Positions 42,524 to 51,054 of a stretch of 64,000 nt of DNA are shown here, piece after piece. The translations under genes were made by a program, and so were the position numbers. The stretch spans positions 1 through 64,000 of the forward strand of contig DASXVQ010000112.1 of assembly GCA_036504155.1 (NCBI GenBank), given 5' to 3'. The notes beneath the pieces are model-generated. The model was not told where the DNA came from, did no database searches, and was given only the letters and a program-made list of their open reading frames with translations. This stretch comes from JACRCT01 sp036504155 (GTDB lineage: Bacteria; Myxococcota; Myxococcia; Myxococcales; UBA5297). The first letter of the stretch is position 1. Each line of letters opens with the position of its first letter.

Positions 42524-44275
42524 TTGACCGCACTGGCTCTTGCAGCGACGGCCCTGGTGCTCTGCGCGGAGGCGCAGGGTGAGCCGTTCCCTGCCCGGAC
42601 CGGCGAGTCGGGTTACCTCGACGTCCCCAGCGCGGAGGTTCGAGACCAGGCCAGTGGCATGATCGCCACAGAGCTGCGCTACGAGCGCAGCTCGGGCGCA
42701 AGGTATTTGCTGGGCCCTTCGCCGCTGTCGCTCACCATCGGCCTGGGTTGGAACCTCGAGGTGGGCCTCGGGCTGCGCGAGGGCGGCCTCCCAGGCGACC
42801 CGAGGCCTTCCCCGCTTCTCTTTTCCGGTGTCCTCAAGGTCAAGTTCCTCGAGGCCGAAGGTTGGCGCCCCGCGCTCGCGGTCGACCTGGGCGCCGACCG
42901 CATCAACCACCAGCTCGGCCTCTCCTCTCGCCTGGTGGCCTCGACCCGGGCCTTTGGGCCCGTGCGCTTCGCCGCCTACGCCGGCGTCGAGATGCCGGAC
43001 TTCGAGCCTTTCGTCATCGGGCCGGTGGGAGGAATCGCCGCCGTCGTGGGCCTGCCCCGGGAGACCGAAGTCGTCGTGCAGGCGTTCGGGGGGCGTCAGG
43101 GCTTCGACCTCGGCGGCGCCTTCCGCTGGCGAGTGCTGCCGTACGCAGGCTTGAGCCTCGGCGTGGACTGGCAGCCCGGGATCTCCGGCGTCCGCGCCAG
43201 CGTCGGCGTCGCGTTCTACTCCCCGCCGCCTCCGCCGCGAAGACGGGCGCTTCCTCCCGATGAGATCAAGCCGGCGGAGCCGGTCAAGGTCGCGGCCGTC
43301 GAGACGCGCACGAAGTTCCGGCTGCGCATCCGCGGGAACACCGCACCGCCAGTGGAGACGCGCCATCTGCACTTCGCGTCGGAGGAGGCCGAGGAGCAGC
43401 TCGAGGTCGAAATCCCTCGGCCCAAGTCCTCGCCGGGTCTCAAGGTCCAGCCGGTGCTCGTGGAGGAAGGCGGGCCGCAAGAGGTGGCGTCCGTGGATTC
43501 GGCAAAGCCCGCCGACTCGGCGACGCCTGGGGCAGCCAAGCCTCCGGCGATCGCGAAACTCGATCTTCGCCCCACGGGGCCGACCACCCGGAGCGAGGCG
43601 GTGCTCCTCGACTTCCCGAGCCAGCTCTCGACGCTCAAGCCGGCTTCGAAGACGGCGCTCGACGCGCTGGCGGTCAACGCCGCGGCGCGAAGCGCGAAGG
43701 TCTTGGTCTGGGCCTGGGTCGAGCCGGGATCGCGACGGGTCGCGGAGGCCGCCCGTCGCGCCATCGAGGCGAAGCGCCAGCTCACGGCCGGCGGCTCCCT
43801 GCCGGCCACGCAGATCGTGGCGCAGGTCTCGACCAATCGCGACGTCCAGGGCATCCAAATCCTGGTGGGCGATCTCGCCGAGGACGGCCGGTGCCCGCCC
43901 AAGATCGCCTGTCGCCCGCCCGCTCGCCGCATCCTCCTCACGCCCGACGGCGGAGTCCTCTTGGGGGCGGCCCTCGAGGCCGTGGCGCTCCAGTTCCCCA
44001 CCGAAGGCGCCAAGCTACGAAAGGCCGACCGCAACGCGATGGACCTGATCGCCCTCGAGGGGCCCAGCGTCGAGATCCACGTCTGGGGCCGGGCGCGAGA
44101 GGATCTTGCGAACCTCGAGCACGCCGGCCTGCGGGCGGCGCAGACCGCCGAACTGCTCGTCGGCTTGGGGATGAACGAAGGGCAGATCGTCTTCGACCTC
44201 TCCGTTCAGCCCGATGCGCGAGGGGTGGAAGTGCTGGTCACGAGCCACCGGCTCGCGAATGGGGGCACGCCATGA
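42524..44275 (+). CDS. outer-membrane barrel protein with two OmpA-like domains
   Basis: A 583-residue exported protein; TTG 42524 starts a short signal peptide (TALALAATALVLCAEAQG). Residues 25-230 are strand-rich and barrel-like (GYLDVPSAEV, PLSLTIGLGWNLEVGLGLRE, LRYERS, YAGLSLGVDWQPG, VRASVGVAFYSPP). After a proline-rich linker come two degenerate OmpA-like repeats: EAVLLDFPSQLSTLKPASKT and AVALQFPTEGAKLRKADRNA, with RRAIEAKRQLTAGG and LRAAQTAELLVGLGMNEGQ. Peptidoglycan binding is plausible though the key TD motif is not conserved. The next gene overlaps by ATGA, so it opens an operon with a barrel, an NHL lipoprotein and a cytochrome. Confidence 0.7.
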   Translation: MTALALAATALVLCAEAQGEPFPARTGESGYLDVPSAEVRDQASGMIATELRYERSSGARYLLGPSPLSLTIGLGWNLEVGLGLREGGLPGDPRPSPLLFSGVLKVKFLEAEGWRPALAVDLGADRINHQLGLSSRLVASTRAFGPVRFAAYAGVEMPDFEPFVIGPVGGIAAVVGLPRETEVVVQAFGGRQGFDLGGAFRWRVLPYAGLSLGVDWQPGISGVRASVGVAFYSPPPPPRRRALPPDEIKPAEPVKVAAVETRTKFRLRIRGNTAPPVETRHLHFASEEAEEQLEVEIPRPKSSPGLKVQPVLVEEGGPQEVASVDSAKPADSATPGAAKPPAIAKLDLRPTGPTTRSEAVLLDFPSQLSTLKPASKTALDALAVNAAARSAKVLVWAWVEPGSRRVAEAARRAIEAKRQLTAGGSLPATQIVAQVSTNRDVQGIQILVGDLAEDGRCPPKIACRPPARRILLTPDGGVLLGAALEAVALQFPTEGAKLRKADRNAMDLIALEGPSVEIHVWGRAREDLANLEHAGLRAAQTAELLVGLGMNEGQIVFDLSVQPDARGVEVLVTSHRLANGGTP

Positions 44276-46005
44276 GGCGCGTCCTCCCGGTTCTGCTGGC
44301 GGCCGCCAGTCTCTGGGCCGCTCCGGCGAGCGCGGGGCTGGGCATCAGCATCGGCGGCGACGCCGGCGCGGGCTACTCCCGGACCGACGTGTTTCTGCCC
44401 TGGCATCGCTCCGGGCAGGGGCTCGACTTCGTGGTCGCGATCAACGCCTCGGGAGGCGGGCTCTCGCCCGGGCTGCTGGTGTGGCGCCTGGGCGCCGAGT
44501 ACCAGCCCCGGCGCGACTCCTGGGGCGGGACCGTGGACACCACCCACAACCTGACGTTCCACCTGGACCTCGACGCTTTGCGCGAGCTTCCGGTGAACGT
44601 CCGCCTCAACGCATCTAGGACTCTGACCGACAGCACCAGTGTGGGGCTCAACCCGCGGGTCGGCACCGTGACCACGACCGCAGTGGGGGGCGCGGTGGCG
44701 CTGCGCCTGGATCGTTTGCCCTCGGTGAACGTGGGGGTGACCCACTCCGTCACTGAAACCCGAGCGCCCGGCGTCGCCGACGCCTCGGCGACGAACACCG
44801 GACTGACGGTGGGCGTCAACGAGAACCTCAAGAACTACCAGTACGATCTGGGCTACGGGACGGGGTGGAACCAGGGCAGCTACGCCGAGAACAACTACCA
44901 GTCCCACAACTTCACTTTGAACGCGCGCCTGACGCCCTCGGAAGAGGTGATGCTCTATCTGCGCGACACCTATTTCCTGCGCCAGCCAACGACGGACGCG
45001 TCGACGAACCCGCGCTTCGACAGCAACTCGCTCGGGACCGGGGTTCAGTGGCGGCCGCGGCCGACGACCACCAACGGGCTCGACTACGCCTACAGCCACG
45101 TCTTGGTCCAAGCCCAGGGAACTCCGGAAATCGAGAGCCTCAGCCAATCCGTTGGCGACACTTTGACCTGGCGCTACAGCCCGGCCCTCAGCTTCAACGG
45201 CTCGGCCTCCGTCGCCTACGGCGAGGAGCGCAGTGACGCCCTGTCGCGGAAGGCGGCGGGCGAGACGATGGGGCTGGGCGCTTTCTGGCAATACGGTAGC
45301 GGGGCGCATTCGCTGAGCCTCGGCGGAGGAGGCTCGGTGGGGTTCGTCGAACCCCTCGAGGCACCGGTCGAGGTCAGCTGGGGGGTGAGCCTCTCGACGA
45401 GCTACACCTGGGTCTACGACCTGACGCAGCTGACCCTGACCTACAGCGGCGCCTACCAGGAGGGCGGAGCAAGCCTCGCCGGCTGGTCGATGGACCATCA
45501 CCTGCAGGCGCGATGGGAAGCGCTCATTGGGCGTTTGTCCCTTCGCGGAACGCTGCAGGGTGACTACGCGCGCCGGGTGGATCGCATTCTCGGGAGCACG
45601 CGGAATGACGGGGCGCGACTGGTTGTGGACGTGTACTGGTGGCGGATGGTTTTCCAAGCCTCCGCCGGAATCAGCGAAGGCGTCTCTCCCGCGATCGCCG
45701 GGCCTGGTTCCGAGCTGCTTCCCTCGAGCTTCAACACCGTGAGCAAGTTCGCGGCGGGCTCCGTCGGCCTCACGTTCGACCGCGGCAATCTCGTGTTGAG
45801 CCTGCTCGGAAACGCAACGTGGGTATCCGCGCCGGGCAGGCCCGAGCAGCAACAGCAGAGCGCCGCGGTCCAACTGAGCTACAAGTTCGGCCTCACGACG
45901 GCCTCCATCGAGGACAGGTACTCGGCGGGCGGGGTGACGGGCGTTTGGCAGCAGGGCAACACGGTGATGGCGCGGGTCACGCGCAACTTCGGGTTCGGGT
46001 TCTAG
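44272..46005 (+). CDS. outer-membrane beta-barrel (porin) protein
   Basis: A 577-residue protein with signal peptide VLPVLLAAASLWAAPASAG. Almost the whole mature chain is alternating amphipathic strands (LVWRLGAEYQPRRDSWG, VTTTAVGGAVALRLDRLPSV, SFNGSASVAYGEE, LTLTYSGAYQEGGASL, LSYKFGLTTASIEDRYS), ending TRNFGFGF with a terminal Phe as in outer-membrane barrels. About 20 or more strands are likely. Size and position before a 12-haem cytochrome suggest the porin of a porin-cytochrome conduit, as in MtrB-type systems, although no MtrB CxxC motif is seen. The start overlaps the preceding stop as ATGA; an NHL lipoprotein follows after 2 bases. Confidence 0.75.
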   Translation: MRRVLPVLLAAASLWAAPASAGLGISIGGDAGAGYSRTDVFLPWHRSGQGLDFVVAINASGGGLSPGLLVWRLGAEYQPRRDSWGGTVDTTHNLTFHLDLDALRELPVNVRLNASRTLTDSTSVGLNPRVGTVTTTAVGGAVALRLDRLPSVNVGVTHSVTETRAPGVADASATNTGLTVGVNENLKNYQYDLGYGTGWNQGSYAENNYQSHNFTLNARLTPSEEVMLYLRDTYFLRQPTTDASTNPRFDSNSLGTGVQWRPRPTTTNGLDYAYSHVLVQAQGTPEIESLSQSVGDTLTWRYSPALSFNGSASVAYGEERSDALSRKAAGETMGLGAFWQYGSGAHSLSLGGGGSVGFVEPLEAPVEVSWGVSLSTSYTWVYDLTQLTLTYSGAYQEGGASLAGWSMDHHLQARWEALIGRLSLRGTLQGDYARRVDRILGSTRNDGARLVVDVYWWRMVFQASAGISEGVSPAIAGPGSELLPSSFNTVSKFAAGSVGLTFDRGNLVLSLLGNATWVSAPGRPEQQQQSAAVQLSYKFGLTTASIEDRYSAGGVTGVWQQGNTVMARVTRNFGFGF

Positions 46006-46007
46006 CG

Positions 46008-47069
46008 ATGACGCTCTTCCACTCCGACCGGCAAGTCGCGAATAAGCCGACGGGGGCAGTCATCGTGGCCCTCTGGGTCGTCCTGGCCTCGTGCGCCCAT
46101 GCCCCCCAGGTACAACCCCAGGTGCCGGAAGGTCCCGTTCCGACTTGGCCGCTGCCGCCCGCGGCCCCGCAGGTGCGCTGGCAGGGCGCCTGGCCTGCCC
46201 GTCAGCCGGTGCAGGTCGAAGCAGCGTGGTGGCGCCGCGCGCTCGACGCCGTCTTCGGGACCGAGTTGGCGCAGCCTGAAAGACCCGTCGCCCCCGAGCG
46301 CCCCTTCGGAGTCGCCGCTACCGAGACCGGGTTCGCCGTCGCCGACCCCGACGGCCGACAGGTCCTCAGCGTTGCCTGGCCCTCGGGGCAGACGACGGCC
46401 ATCGCTTGCGCCGACCAGCCCTGGCAGATGCCGTTGGCGCTCGCGGTCTCCGAGGCGGGCGAACTCTTCGTGGCCGACGGCGGGGCCGGCGCGGTCGTGG
46501 TGGTGGCCGCCGACGGCAGGTGCAGGACCCTCGGCGAGCAGACGCTCGAGCGCCCTGCTGCCATAGCGCTGGCCGGCGACCGGCTCTACGTGGCCGATCC
46601 GCCGCTGCACCGCGTGATCGTCTATTCGCTCGCCGGCGCCGAGCTCTTCCGCATGGGCGGGCGCGGCGAAGGGGATGCTCAGCTCAACTTCCCGACCGGC
46701 GTCGCGGTGGGGGCCGACGGCAGCGTGTTCGTCGTCGACTCCATGAACTTCCGCGTCGCGCGCTACTCGGACCGGGGCGAGTGGCTGGGCAGCTTCGGGG
46801 GCGAGGGCGACGGCGGCGGGCGCTTCCACCGGCCCAAGTCGGTGGCGATCGGGCCCGACGGCCGAATCTTCGTCAGCGACGCGACCCTCGACGTCGTCGT
46901 GGTCTTCGACTCGGCGACGGCCTTCGCCCTGGCCCTGGGGGGCAGCGGGAGCTCGCCCGGAAGCCTGGCTTTGCCGGCGGGCGTCGCCGTGCGCGGGAGC
47001 CGCCTCTACGTCGCCGATTCCGGCAACAGGCGGGTCCAGGTCTTCGAGCTTCTCGGAGGTGTCCCATGA
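46008..47069 (+). CDS. NHL-repeat beta-propeller lipoprotein 2
   Basis: A 353-residue lipoprotein with lipobox VVLASC and a proline-rich linker. Blades are visible at RPFGVAATETGFAVADPDG, MPLALAVSEAGELFVADGG, RPAAIALAGDRLYVADPP, FPTGVAVGADGSVFVVDSMN, RPKSVAIGPDGRIFVSDAT and LPAGVAVRGSRLYVADSGNR. It is related to the NHL lipoprotein at 39896, and each lies directly before an OmcE-type cytochrome gene. Its stop overlaps the 12-haem start (ATGA), so synthesis is coupled to the cytochrome. It may hold the cytochrome at the outer membrane. Confidence 0.85.
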   Translation: MTLFHSDRQVANKPTGAVIVALWVVLASCAHAPQVQPQVPEGPVPTWPLPPAAPQVRWQGAWPARQPVQVEAAWWRRALDAVFGTELAQPERPVAPERPFGVAATETGFAVADPDGRQVLSVAWPSGQTTAIACADQPWQMPLALAVSEAGELFVADGGAGAVVVVAADGRCRTLGEQTLERPAAIALAGDRLYVADPPLHRVIVYSLAGAELFRMGGRGEGDAQLNFPTGVAVGADGSVFVVDSMNFRVARYSDRGEWLGSFGGEGDGGGRFHRPKSVAIGPDGRIFVSDATLDVVVVFDSATAFALALGGSGSSPGSLALPAGVAVRGSRLYVADSGNRRVQVFELLGGVP

Positions 47070-48808
47070 ACGCTCACCTGCTTGGCGCGCTGCTCGCGAT
47101 GGCCTTCACCGGCCCGGTGGGAGCGGGCGGGGTTGTGAGCAGCAAGCACAACCTGTCGGTGAGCGGCCCCGGCACCATCAAGTCGAGCACCGAGACCGAG
47201 GTGTGCGTCTTCTGCCACGGCTCGCACAACAACGCCGACGGCCACCTCAACAACCGGCCGGCCTCCAGCGCCCAATACCTGCCGTACACGTCCACGACGA
47301 TGCGCTCGCCCGGCGCGCTGCGGCCGACCGGCGCCTCGAAGATCTGCCTGTCCTGCCACGACGGGACCATCGCCCTCGGGCAGATGGCGGGCAAGAAGCG
47401 CAGGCACGTCGCGAACGCCGACGCCGAGGGCCGGATGCCGCGAGGCAGGAGCAACCTCGGCACCGACCTGTCCGGAACCCATCCGTTCTCGATCCGGCCG
47501 GCACCGGGAGCCGAGCACCACGCGCCGGCCGAGCACGACGCAGTGCACCTGGACAGGTCGGGCGAGCTGCAGTGCACCAGCTGCCACGACCCGCATCGCG
47601 AGGACGCCGACCCGGTCCAGGGGAAGTTCCTCGCCAAGTCCAACCAAGCATCGGCGATCTGCGTGAGCTGCCATTCGATGGCAGGCTGGTCCTCCAACCC
47701 GTCCTCGCACCAGGCGTCGCCGACGCGCTTCGACAAGGAGCGCGGCGCCACCACGGGCTACTTCACCGTCGCGGACAATGGCTGCGAGTCCTGCCACCAG
47801 CCTCACGGCGCTACGACTCCCAAGCGGCTCGTGAAGGGCGACGAGGAGTCTGTGTGCCTCAAGTGCCACGACGGCCGCGTGTCGAGGCACGATGTGGCCG
47901 CGGACTTGCGCAAGCCCTACTCCCACCTGACCTCCCGCGAAGGCGGGACCGCCCACGACGCGTCGGAGGGCCCAGGCAACGACGAGCGCCGGCTCCCGGA
48001 GAACCGGGCGAGCCAGGCGCGGCACGCCACGTGCGTGGACTGCCATGACCCCCACGAGTCCTACGCCCGCGAGGCACGGGCGCCGCTCGCGGGTGGCTCG
48101 CTCGCGGGCGTCTGGGGCATCGACCGGGCCGGGCAGCGCGTGGAGCGGGTCGCCTACCAGTACGAAGTCTGCTTCAAGTGCCATGGCGATAGCGCCAACA
48201 AGCCCCAGGCCCGCGGCCCGACGCCGCCCGAGACGCTGCGGCGGCGCACGCCGGACGCCAACCTTCGGCGCGTCTTCGACGCCCTCTCGCCCTCGTACCA
48301 CCCGGTGGCTGCACCGGGCCGCGGCGCCGACGTGCCCAGCCTCGTCGCGCCCCTGACCACCGCGAGCCAGGTCTACTGCACCGACTGCCACGCCTCGGAC
48401 TCCGGGCTGGGCAACAAGGGCGCCGGCCCGCGCGGGCCGCATGGGTCGGTTTACCCGCACCTGCTGGAGCGAAACCTCTCCACCGCCGACCGCACCGTCG
48501 AGAGCCCCGCGGCCTACGCACTCTGCTACAAGTGCCACGACCGAACGGTGCTGCTCTCCGACCGGTCCGCCTTCAAGCCGCACGCGCGACATCTGGCCGA
48601 TGGCATCCCCTGTACCGCCTGCCACGCCAGCCACGGCGTTTCGTCGCTGCAGGGCAACTTGCAGAACAACGCCCACCTGATCGACTTCGACATCTCCATT
48701 GCGCGGCCCACCGAGCGGGGAGACCTGCGTTACACCAGCCACGGCGCGCGGGCAGGCAGCTGCTCGGTCTCCTGCCATGGGGCGACTCACCGGGAGAAGG
48801 GCTACTGA
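47066..48808 (+). CDS. 12-haem cytochrome with OmcE-like N-terminal module
   Basis: A 580-residue exported cytochrome (LGALLAMAFTGPVGAGG). Eleven CXXCH motifs run from CVFCH to CTACH, and a last CSVSCH (CX3CH) lies near the C-terminus. The first 200 residues repeat the tetrahaem layout: SKHNLSVSG, EVCVFCHGSHNN, CLSCHDGTIALGQ, GTHPFS, LQCTSCHDPH, ICVSCHS. This is followed by eight further haem sites. It looks like a fusion of a filament-type module with a multihaem extension. Translationally coupled to the NHL lipoprotein, it is the likely electron carrier of the conduit operon. Confidence 0.88.
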   Translation: MNAHLLGALLAMAFTGPVGAGGVVSSKHNLSVSGPGTIKSSTETEVCVFCHGSHNNADGHLNNRPASSAQYLPYTSTTMRSPGALRPTGASKICLSCHDGTIALGQMAGKKRRHVANADAEGRMPRGRSNLGTDLSGTHPFSIRPAPGAEHHAPAEHDAVHLDRSGELQCTSCHDPHREDADPVQGKFLAKSNQASAICVSCHSMAGWSSNPSSHQASPTRFDKERGATTGYFTVADNGCESCHQPHGATTPKRLVKGDEESVCLKCHDGRVSRHDVAADLRKPYSHLTSREGGTAHDASEGPGNDERRLPENRASQARHATCVDCHDPHESYAREARAPLAGGSLAGVWGIDRAGQRVERVAYQYEVCFKCHGDSANKPQARGPTPPETLRRRTPDANLRRVFDALSPSYHPVAAPGRGADVPSLVAPLTTASQVYCTDCHASDSGLGNKGAGPRGPHGSVYPHLLERNLSTADRTVESPAAYALCYKCHDRTVLLSDRSAFKPHARHLADGIPCTACHASHGVSSLQGNLQNNAHLIDFDISIARPTERGDLRYTSHGARAGSCSVSCHGATHREKGY

Positions 48809-48910
48809 CAATCGCCGGGTGTCGCCCAATCCGGGAGGCCCAGATGACCCCCGTTGGCTCTGCATCCATTGAGGTTTCAGGTGGCGTGACCCTCGCCAGG
48901 TTGAGGGGGC

Positions 48911-49306
48911 ATGAGACCGCCCCTCGCCGTCGCCCTGGTCCTCGGATTGCTGGCCCTCCCGAACCTGGTCTGGTCGCGCGAGGACGAGGTGCTGTGCGAA
49001 CTGTCGAGGGTCGACCGCACCAAGACCCACTCGTTCACGTGCCTCGCATGCCACGACGGCAGCATCGCCACCTCCCTCCACACCAATCTCGGGGACGGCT
49101 CCCATCCCGTGGAGCGGGACTATCGCGAGGCGGCAGCGGACCCTGCTCGCAGGCTCACCCCGGTCTCGCAGTTGTCGCGGCGGCTGGTGCTCGTGGACGG
49201 CCTGGTGACCTGCACCACCTGCCACGACCCGAAGTCGTCCCGCCCTAGCCACCTGGCGATGCCCATGGAGGGCAGCGCGATGTGCATGGCCTGCCACCGG
49301 TACTGA
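48911..49306 (+). CDS. small trihaem cytochrome
   Basis: A 131-residue exported protein with signal peptide LAVALVLGLLALPNLVWS and three CXXCH motifs: CLACH, CTTCH and CMACH. The order CLACHDGSIA, GSHPV, VTCTTCHDP and a terminal MCMACHRY matches the last three haem sites of the OmcE-like layout. Where the first haem would be there is only a lone Cys (DEVLCELSR). It may be a small carrier or a truncated OmcE relative. It lies about 100 bp after the 12-haem gene in the same direction. Confidence 0.8.
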   Translation: MRPPLAVALVLGLLALPNLVWSREDEVLCELSRVDRTKTHSFTCLACHDGSIATSLHTNLGDGSHPVERDYREAAADPARRLTPVSQLSRRLVLVDGLVTCTTCHDPKSSRPSHLAMPMEGSAMCMACHRY

Positions 49307-49426
49307 ACCGCCCTTCCAGCTTCGCGGAGGAGTGGTCCCGGCACCCCGGCGGGGGGGGCGCGTCGACCGGTGGGCCAGGGCGATACAGTGGATGCCTGCC
49401 AAGCACCTCGCCTGGAGTTCGACCGC

Positions 49427-50899
49427 ATGGGCAAGATCCTCCTCGTTTCCCCTCCCTACGCTTGCTGGGGCGTCCAGATCATCGGCACCTGGCCGCCGCT
49501 TCAGCTTGCCTACCTTGCCGGCGTGGCCGTCGAGGCGGGGCATGAGGCGCGCATCTTCGACGCGATGAACAGGAAGGCCTCGTTCGACGACGTTCGCGCC
49601 GAGGTCGAAAGGTTCCGTCCCGATTTCGTCGTGTCGCTCGACTACCTGCCGGTCAGCGGCGCCGTGGCGACGGCGACCGTTCCGGCGGCGCTCGAGGCGT
49701 TGCGGGTCGCCAAGGAGGTCGATCCCCATATCGTGACGATCCTCGGAGGCCCGCACCCGACGTTCATGTACCGCGAGATCCTCGGTGACCCGAGGCACTG
49801 TGTGGACTTCATCCTGCGCGGCGAGATGGAGGCGACCCTCCAGGAACTCCTCGCCGCGATCCCCGAGGGGCGAGCGCCGCAGGTCCGAGGGGTCGCGTAC
49901 CGAAGCGGGGGAGAGACCGTGGCCACGCCGCTGCGCCCCCACATCCAAGACCTCGACGGCCTGCGCCCCGCGTGGAACCTGCTCGACTGGAAGGACTACC
50001 ACTACAACATCGAGCCCTGGGGCCGGATGGGGTCCATCCTGACGTCGCGCGGCTGCATGATGGGCTGCTCGTTCTGCAGCCACCGGGTCTTCTGGCGGGA
50101 GGAGTGGAGGGCGCGCGACCCGGGGAACGTGCTGGACGAGGTGCGGTCGCTCGTCGACCAGCACGAGGTCGAGTTCATCACGCTGATCGACCCCTACCCG
50201 ACGTACGACCGCGCCCGCTGGGAGCGCCTGCTCGACCTGCTCATCGGAGCCGACCTCGGCGTCCGCCTGCTCATGGAGACGCGCGTCGAGGACGTCATCC
50301 GCGACGCGGACATCCTCGCGAAGTACCGGCGGGCGGGGGTCGTCCACCTCTACCTCGGTGCCGAGAGCAGCAACGACGAGATGCTCGCGAGCCTGAACAA
50401 GGGCACCAGTGTCGACCTGAACGCGCGCGCCCTCGCCCTCGCCCGCGAGCACGGCATCGTCACCGAAGCCTCGTTCATGATCGGCGGGCCGAAGGAGACC
50501 TGGGCCTCCATCGACAGGACGGTGGCAGAGGCGATCCGCCTCAACCCCGACATCGCCGTCTTTCCCGTGCTGACCCCGATGCCGTTCACGCCGCTCTACA
50601 AGGAGTACGAGGACCGCATACGCGTCTTCGACTGGGCGAAGTACAACCTGGTCACGCCGATCGTCGAGCCCTTCGAGATGTCGCTCGAGGACGTCACGCG
50701 CGCCCTCGGGCGCTGCTACATGGGCTTCTACTCCAAGAAGATGAAGGAGGTGCTGGCGCTACCCGACGGCTTCAAGCGCCGCTACCTGCTCAGCGCGTTC
50801 AAGCAAATGATGAAGGATTACGGCGAGCGCTTCGAATTCCTGAGGGAGGCCATGCCCGGGATGACGATGCCAGCGCGGGACGAACCCCCTTCGTCCTGA
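49427..50899 (+). CDS. B12-binding-domain radical SAM protein
   Basis: A 490-residue enzyme from ATG 49427. Residues 1-150 form a cobalamin-binding-type Rossmann domain (MGKILLVSPPYACWGVQIIG, DFVVSLDYLPVSGAVA, VTILGGPHPTFMYREIL). The radical SAM motif is SRGCMMGCSFC (C-x3-C-x2-C) at about residue 207, followed by EFITLIDPYPTYD, LYLGAESSNDEM and FMIGGPKETW. The class includes methyltransferases and ring-forming enzymes acting on lipids, peptides and tetrapyrroles. The C-terminal helical region does not reveal the substrate. It lies alone between cytochrome operons; a role in modifying a cytochrome or lipid is only a guess. Confidence 0.85.
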   Translation: MGKILLVSPPYACWGVQIIGTWPPLQLAYLAGVAVEAGHEARIFDAMNRKASFDDVRAEVERFRPDFVVSLDYLPVSGAVATATVPAALEALRVAKEVDPHIVTILGGPHPTFMYREILGDPRHCVDFILRGEMEATLQELLAAIPEGRAPQVRGVAYRSGGETVATPLRPHIQDLDGLRPAWNLLDWKDYHYNIEPWGRMGSILTSRGCMMGCSFCSHRVFWREEWRARDPGNVLDEVRSLVDQHEVEFITLIDPYPTYDRARWERLLDLLIGADLGVRLLMETRVEDVIRDADILAKYRRAGVVHLYLGAESSNDEMLASLNKGTSVDLNARALALAREHGIVTEASFMIGGPKETWASIDRTVAEAIRLNPDIAVFPVLTPMPFTPLYKEYEDRIRVFDWAKYNLVTPIVEPFEMSLEDVTRALGRCYMGFYSKKMKEVLALPDGFKRRYLLSAFKQMMKDYGERFEFLREAMPGMTMPARDEPPSS

Positions 50900-51054
50900 T
50901 TGCCGGTCCGGCGCGCCAGGGCCCCCATTCAGGGGAGGCCCGGTGCAGTCGGAAGAGCGGCACTAGTGTGCGAGAATCAAAACCACTTACGGCCTGCCGG
51001 GGTCGTGCTTCTAGTCTTGGATTCACCGAAGGCTTCCGCCGCAGGAGCCCAGCC

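Noticed and set aside
49427..50899. Hopanoid methylase or BchE assignment
   Set aside because: Only the general B12/radical SAM layout is visible and no pathway neighbours support either.
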